Source: Spirochaeta sp. (GTDB lineage: Bacteria; Spirochaetota; Spirochaetia; DSM-2461). Taken from it: a stretch of DNA of 10,514 nucleotides. The stretch covers positions 1 through 10,514 of the forward strand of contig JAUVIY010000068.1 of assembly GCA_030592625.1 (NCBI GenBank), read 5' to 3'. The notes beneath the pieces are model-generated. The model made no database searches and was not told the origin of the DNA. It saw nothing but the letters and a program-made list of their open reading frames with translations. How positions within the stretch are numbered: position 1 is the stretch's first letter; the number at the start of each line of letters is the position of its first letter. Positions 6,947 through 10,514 of the stretch are shown here, piece by piece. Both the position numbers and the translations under genes were made by a program.

Positions 6947-7074
6947 TCGTCATTCCCTCTGTTCCGTTTTTTCTGTTCCTTTCGGATCTTCCATTTCGGA
7001 ATGGCATCGAGCAGAGTACGCAGGATGAGCATCAGACCGAGAAAGAACATAAAGGAGATCAGTACTTTTTGCAC
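6943..7074 (-). CDS. 43-residue single-span membrane protein
   Basis: The minus-strand frame from the GTG at 7074-7072 to the TGA at 6945-6943 encodes one hydrophobic helix at about residues 4-22 (VLISFMFFLGLMLILRTLL). A strongly basic tail follows (PKWKIRKEQKKRNR), which by the positive-inside rule should be cytoplasmic. The stop overlaps the ATG of the 590-residue gene in the classic ATGA arrangement, and the space between rlmKL and that gene is otherwise unexplained. An in-frame TGA seven codons above the GTG limits the start; the only later ATG choices (codons 9 and 15) would cut into the helix. The upstream Shine-Dalgarno is poor, so expression may rely on coupling or on an ATT/GTG start. 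Composition and overlap argue that it is real, but the evidence is limited to this sequence. Confidence 0.6.
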   Translation of the reverse strand: MQKVLISFMFFLGLMLILRTLLDAIPKWKIRKEQKKRNRGNDE

Positions 7075-7126
7075 AATCCAATGATAGCCCCATCATCCGC
7101 TCAAGACAACACACACACGACGCCGA

Positions 7127-9265
7127 TTAACGGTTGTGTGAGAACTCCCAGCAGCGATGAGCCCCGGATCTTCGGACAAAATCCGGATCAGTGGTTTCCC
7201 GGGTTATCTCCCGGACCGAAAACCGTTTATGGAGTTCTCCATCGAGGCTGAAACGGCGGAAATTCTCTGAAAATAGCAAGGTACCATCCTGATTCAGATG
7301 TTTCATAGCCAGTTTGATAAGCGGTGCATGATGATCTTGGACAGACCAGTCTATGCGACCCGCTCCATTCGAATATGTCGGTGGATCAATAAATATAAGA
7401 TCGAATTTCTCATCATGAATTTTAAGGAAATCGAACGCATCAGACTTGATATAGGAATGGGACGGAGTATCAAATCTGTTCAGCTTCATATTGTCCCTTG
7501 TCCAATTGAGATACGTGTTGGGCACATCGACACTCACTGAATGCGATGCGCCTCCGGCTGCAGCCATTACCGAAGCCGTTCCCGTATAGGCGAAAAGGTT
7601 CAGGAAACATCCCTTGCCTATCCTGTCCCGTATGATTGCCCGTGTGGGCCTGTGGTCCAGAAAGATACCGGTATCGAGATAATCGATGAAATTGACATAG
7701 AATTTCATGCCGTTCTCCCGGATGATGAACCGGTCCCTGCTGTCTCCCATCTTGGAAAATGGACGAACTCCACGCTGTCGGGTTTTGAGATGCAAATCTT
7801 CATCCCGGCACCCGGTAACCTCTTTCAGAACCGACAGCAATGTATTCAGACGGCAGCGGGTTTTCTCCGGCGGGATTCTACCGGGAGCGGCAAATTCCTG
7901 TACATGAAGCCATCGGCCTTCATACCAGTCAACCGCAGCATTGAACTCAGGCATGTCGGCATCCCAGATTCTGTATGATGTCACCCCGGTTTTCTCCGCC
8001 CAGGAGCTCATTGCATCGAGATTTCTCTGAAGGCTGGTTTTCAGGGACGGTGCTTTGGGGTCCAGCATCAGTTTCTGAATTGGGCTGGTTCTCGGAGCCG
8101 TAACAGTGCTGTTTTTCGGTGCGCCAAGCCTGTCGTAAATCGCCAATACAATATCCATTCCGCCGCTGACGATGTTGAAATATTCCTCGGCACGGAGATA
8201 ACTGGCAGAAGCGGTTTTCCGATCCGGGGCCAGCAGCGCCAGCCGCCAGCCGCTTTCCAGGGTTCTGAACAAGGTGCCTAGTGATTCGTACACCGGCAGG
8301 GGATCGGTAGGTATTCGTACTCCGTAAGGGGGATCGGCACAGACAAGACCCCTGTTGCCCGCCGGCCAGAATGACGGACGTCCCTGAGTAATATCATGGC
8401 GCTCCAATCGGATGACGTTGTTGAGTCCCGCCCTCCGTAGATTGGCCCTGGCAGTTCGAAGTGCGGTTTCGTTAATGTCGAACCCTGCCAGAAGAGGCAT
8501 TCTTTCCAGACTCCCGCCATATCGAATGGAGGCATCATTTCTGATATTTTTCCAGAGATTGTCATTGTGGAGGTTCAATCCCTCAAATCCCCAGATTTTC
8601 CGGTGAATACCCGGCGGTGCATCTACCGCCATCATGGCTGCTTCTACCAGGAGCGTTCCGCTGCCACAGACGGGGTCGACAAAACCACCCCCGTCCTGTG
8701 CGATCCGGGGCCACCCGGCGATGGTCAGTACCGCAGCGGCGGTGGTTTCCCTCAGCACCGCATCGGTACGTTCAAGCCGATATCCCCGCTCATGAAGAGG
8801 CCGTCCCGACCAGTTGAGATAAATGATGGCATTCCGACCGTCCCATCGCGCTTCGATGCGAATATCCGGTGTTTTTCTATCGACAAACGGACGTGTACCC
8901 GACTCCTCAGTAAAACGATCCACAATCGCGTCTTTGAGTTTAAGAGTTGCATACCTGGGGTCTTTATCCCGAGGCACGCCGGTAACACGGCATGAAATGC
9001 TCATTGAGGGAGAGAACAGTTCTTCCCAGGGATGGGATAAGGCCAAGCGGTAGAGTTCATCTTCATTTCCGGCCTTGTCCGATACGAGCTCAAGTAATAT
9101 ACGTGAAGCGGTTCTCAACTCCAGACAGGCCTTGTATGAAAGGTTCAAATCACCTTCAAAACCCACCCCCCGGGATGCCGGTACAACTGAACCGGCACCC
9201 AGTTTTTTCAATTCTCCGGTTAACACATCTTCGGCCCCGGGGGGGCATGGTACGAAAAATCTCAA
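7127..9265 (-). CDS. rlmL: Fused 23S rRNA methyltransferase RlmKL
   Basis: This bifunctional enzyme uses S-adenosylmethionine. In E. coli the N-terminal half makes m2G2445 and the C-terminal half m7G2069 in 23S rRNA. The 712 residues compare with about 702 in E. coli. A THUMP domain occupies roughly 45-155. The first Rossmann methyltransferase has the SAM loop FVDPVCGSGTLLVEAA at 195-210 and the N2-guanine motif ADPPYGVR at 310-317. The second has DTGIFLDHRPTR at 531-542, FLNLFAYTGTASV at 554-566 and FIDPPTYSNG at 625-634, as in RlmK/RlmI. All catalytic motifs look intact. The start is TTG at 9265-9263, directly after the stop of the OmpA-like gene, with GGAG and a 6-base spacer; it yields the usual N-terminus (strand, then P-P-G-A-E-D-V-L). 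A C7 run lies at codons 7-9. The enzyme acts in the cytoplasm on 50S precursors. Confidence 0.95.
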   Translation of the reverse strand: MRFFVPCPPGAEDVLTGELKKLGAGSVVPASRGVGFEGDLNLSYKACLELRTASRILLELVSDKAGNEDELYRLALSHPWEELFSPSMSISCRVTGVPRDKDPRYATLKLKDAIVDRFTEESGTRPFVDRKTPDIRIEARWDGRNAIIYLNWSGRPLHERGYRLERTDAVLRETTAAAVLTIAGWPRIAQDGGGFVDPVCGSGTLLVEAAMMAVDAPPGIHRKIWGFEGLNLHNDNLWKNIRNDASIRYGGSLERMPLLAGFDINETALRTARANLRRAGLNNVIRLERHDITQGRPSFWPAGNRGLVCADPPYGVRIPTDPLPVYESLGTLFRTLESGWRLALLAPDRKTASASYLRAEEYFNIVSGGMDIVLAIYDRLGAPKNSTVTAPRTSPIQKLMLDPKAPSLKTSLQRNLDAMSSWAEKTGVTSYRIWDADMPEFNAAVDWYEGRWLHVQEFAAPGRIPPEKTRCRLNTLLSVLKEVTGCRDEDLHLKTRQRGVRPFSKMGDSRDRFIIRENGMKFYVNFIDYLDTGIFLDHRPTRAIIRDRIGKGCFLNLFAYTGTASVMAAAGGASHSVSVDVPNTYLNWTRDNMKLNRFDTPSHSYIKSDAFDFLKIHDEKFDLIFIDPPTYSNGAGRIDWSVQDHHAPLIKLAMKHLNQDGTLLFSENFRRFSLDGELHKRFSVREITRETTDPDFVRRSGAHRCWEFSHNR

Positions 9266-10514
9266 TTACTTCTCCAGGTAGAACTCCACACGACGATTAC
9301 GCCAGCGTTCCTCGAGATCGCCATGGGGAACTATGGGTTTATCACCACCGATACCTTCGGCCTGAAGCCTGTTCGCCGAGATTCTCCGGTCGATCAGCTC
9401 ATCAACCACGGTTTGTGCCCGGGATTTGGATAGTGGAACGAGGATGTTCTTCTGCTCCCGTTCAGCGGCTGCGGGATTAGCCCAGTTCAGACTGACCGCA
9501 TGACCTTCCACCACGATGCGGTAGCTGCCGTACTTCTGCATGATTTCTGCAAGGCGGTCAAGAACCTGTTTGTTTTTCTCACCCTCTTCACCACTCATCG
9601 TCAACTGGGGAGAACTTGGCTGGAAGGTGATGTTGTTAATCAGTATTTTCAGCCTGTTTCCTTCCCTGATAACCAACACATCCACTGCGATTTGCCCTTC
9701 CTCGACGGAGGTATGACCGAGAACATCGGTTACCGTCAGGACAAATGGATAATCTTCAGCGGACTGGACAAGTTCGCCCCGACCACTTCTTCCATCCCAT
9801 ATAATTCGCTCGGAGGGTCTGCCTCGACCTGAGAAAGTAATGAACTCTTTACCTCTCGGATCGTAAATTTTCAGACTCCACTCACTGATTCTGGATCGGT
9901 CTTCAACTCTCAAACCGATGACAACTTCATCATCAACATTATCTCCGTCGGGACTAAAAGGCTGAGGCTGCAGACTGACGGTGACATCAGGAGGACTGCC
10001 GTCGGAAACGAAGGGACGAGATTCCGCCCTGGGACGGGATCCTTTATCATAAACGACCGTCAGAACTCCCGTAAAAATACCCTCAACCGGCTTTCGGTTT
10101 CTGTCTGTACCATTCCAGGTAAAGCCTGCCGGTACCGAACCGACACCTGTTTCAGTAACCACAGTTCGGCCATCCTCATCATTAATGGAGAATGTCCAGG
10201 AGGCGATACCTTCAGTGTTGGGAACGACTGCCGCAAAAGTCTGCATACGTCGGGAATCAGTTTCCCCGGCTTTGATATAACCTTCTCTCGCGGTCAGGTA
10301 AACCGGCGTCGGCGCGGTATCGATCCTGATGCCCCGTACCGAGACTTGAGTTTCATTTCCGGCCTCATCAACTCCGATCACATCGTACGCATAGTCGCCG
10401 TCGGAAAGAGGATTGCCTGAATCATCGGTTCCATCCCATTCAAATGGTTCCAGAACTCCGGTCCAGAGTTTGCTTTTTACCTCGTTGCCTTCGGCATCGG
10501 TAATGATTCCCTTG
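9266..10514 (-). CDS. Envelope protein with FlgD/Ig-like repeats and C-terminal OmpA-like domain, 5' end outside window
   Basis: The frame is open from the right edge (415 visible codons) to TAA at 9268-9266, so the true start is outside the window; the GTG at 10381 is only an internal codon. The visible N-terminal part holds beta-sandwich repeats of the FlgD-Ig style, each with a W-D/N-G turn: FEWDGTDDSGNPLSDGDYAY, FTWNGTDRNRKPVEG and IIWDGRSGRGE. A SPDGDNVDDEV motif opens the last repeat, as is common in cell-surface proteins of several phyla. The final 110 or so residues are an OmpA-like peptidoglycan-associated domain (VVEGHAV ... LSKSRAQTVVDELIDRR ... RLQAEGIGGDKPI ... NRRVEFYLEK). The protein is inferred to be periplasmic or outer-membrane linked, joining envelope layers. 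The DAP-contacting Asp of the usual GHTD motif is Val here, and there is an insertion of about 10 residues before LSKSRA. Confidence 0.88.
   Translation of the reverse strand, partial: KGIITDAEGNEVKSKLWTGVLEPFEWDGTDDSGNPLSDGDYAYDVIGVDEAGNETQVSVRGIRIDTAPTPVYLTAREGYIKAGETDSRRMQTFAAVVPNTEGIASWTFSINDEDGRTVVTETGVGSVPAGFTWNGTDRNRKPVEGIFTGVLTVVYDKGSRPRAESRPFVSDGSPPDVTVSLQPQPFSPDGDNVDDEVVIGLRVEDRSRISEWSLKIYDPRGKEFITFSGRGRPSERIIWDGRSGRGELVQSAEDYPFVLTVTDVLGHTSVEEGQIAVDVLVIREGNRLKILINNITFQPSSPQLTMSGEEGEKNKQVLDRLAEIMQKYGSYRIVVEGHAVSLNWANPAAAEREQKNILVPLSKSRAQTVVDELIDRRISANRLQAEGIGGDKPIVPHGDLEERWRNRRVEFYLEK
9272..9275 (-). promoter_or_regulatory. Shine-Dalgarno supporting the TTG start of rlmKL
   Basis: GGAG lies 6 bases before the TTG, inside the last codons of the upstream gene (CTG GAG AAG TAA TTG). 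It explains how a non-ATG start placed directly after a stop codon can be used, probably by re-initiation. Confidence 0.6.

Noticed and set aside
7081..7096. Short inverted repeat ATGAT-AGCCCC-ATCAT upstream of the small membrane ORF
   Set aside because: The stem is only five AT-rich pairs, which is expected by chance. It could mask the start region, but nothing else supports that.
7111..7139. Possible hairpin from CACAC and GTGTG arms at the end of rlmKL, as a terminator
   Set aside because: The arms pair poorly over a long loop, part of it lies inside the rlmKL coding end, and no T-run follows on the minus strand.
9266..10381. OmpA-like protein starting at the GTG at 10381
   Set aside because: The frame stays open upstream to the window edge and encodes another FlgD/Ig-like repeat, so the GTG is an internal Val codon.

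Overview
The window is about 10.5 kb of bacterial DNA. Eleven genes can be supported and all lie on the minus strand, so transcription runs from right to left. The gene at the right edge lacks its 5' end and the gene at the left edge lacks its 3' end. No tRNA, rRNA, insertion sequence, CRISPR array or convincing terminator was seen. Base composition is moderate, near 50% GC by eye. PEGA-repeat, OmpA-like and CheY/HPt proteins beside ftsY and prfB suggest a free-living or host-associated spirochaete (Spirochaetales). That assignment is inference from gene style, not from a marker gene.

In transcription order: (1) the C-terminal part of a large envelope protein with FlgD/Ig-like repeats and an OmpA-type domain, right edge to 9266; (2) a fused 23S rRNA methyltransferase of the RlmKL type, TTG start, 9265-7127; (3) a 43-residue single-span membrane protein, GTG start, 7074-6943; (4) a 590-residue protein of unknown function, 6946-5174; (5) a stand-alone HPt phosphotransfer protein, GTG start, 5174-4806; (6) a 94-residue Cas2-like protein with no CRISPR context, 4801-4517; (7) prfB, peptide chain release factor 2, made through a programmed +1 frameshift, 4491-3384; (8) a single-domain CheY-like receiver, 3387-3019; (9) an exported PEGA-domain protein with two C-terminal membrane spans, 3029-1569; (10) ftsY, the SRP receptor, 1484-561; (11) the N-terminal part of an exported protein with YD/RHS-like short repeats, 561 to the left edge.

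The junctions are very tight: stop and start adjoining, overlaps of 1, 4, 1, 4, 11 and 1 bases, and gaps of 4 and 25 bases. Only the spacers at 7075-7126 (52 bases) and 1485-1568 (84 bases) are longer. This looks like one long operon mixing translation and targeting genes (rlmKL, prfB, ftsY), phosphorelay parts (HPt and receiver, no kinase) and envelope proteins.

The clearest mechanistic signal is the prfB recoding site: an internal GGAGG, three bases, then CTT TGA C. A plain ORF call would miss the first 23 codons. The most open questions are the orphan Cas2-like protein, the unknown 590-residue protein with its overlapping small membrane partner, and the departures from consensus in the OmpA-like domain and in FtsY motif G4.
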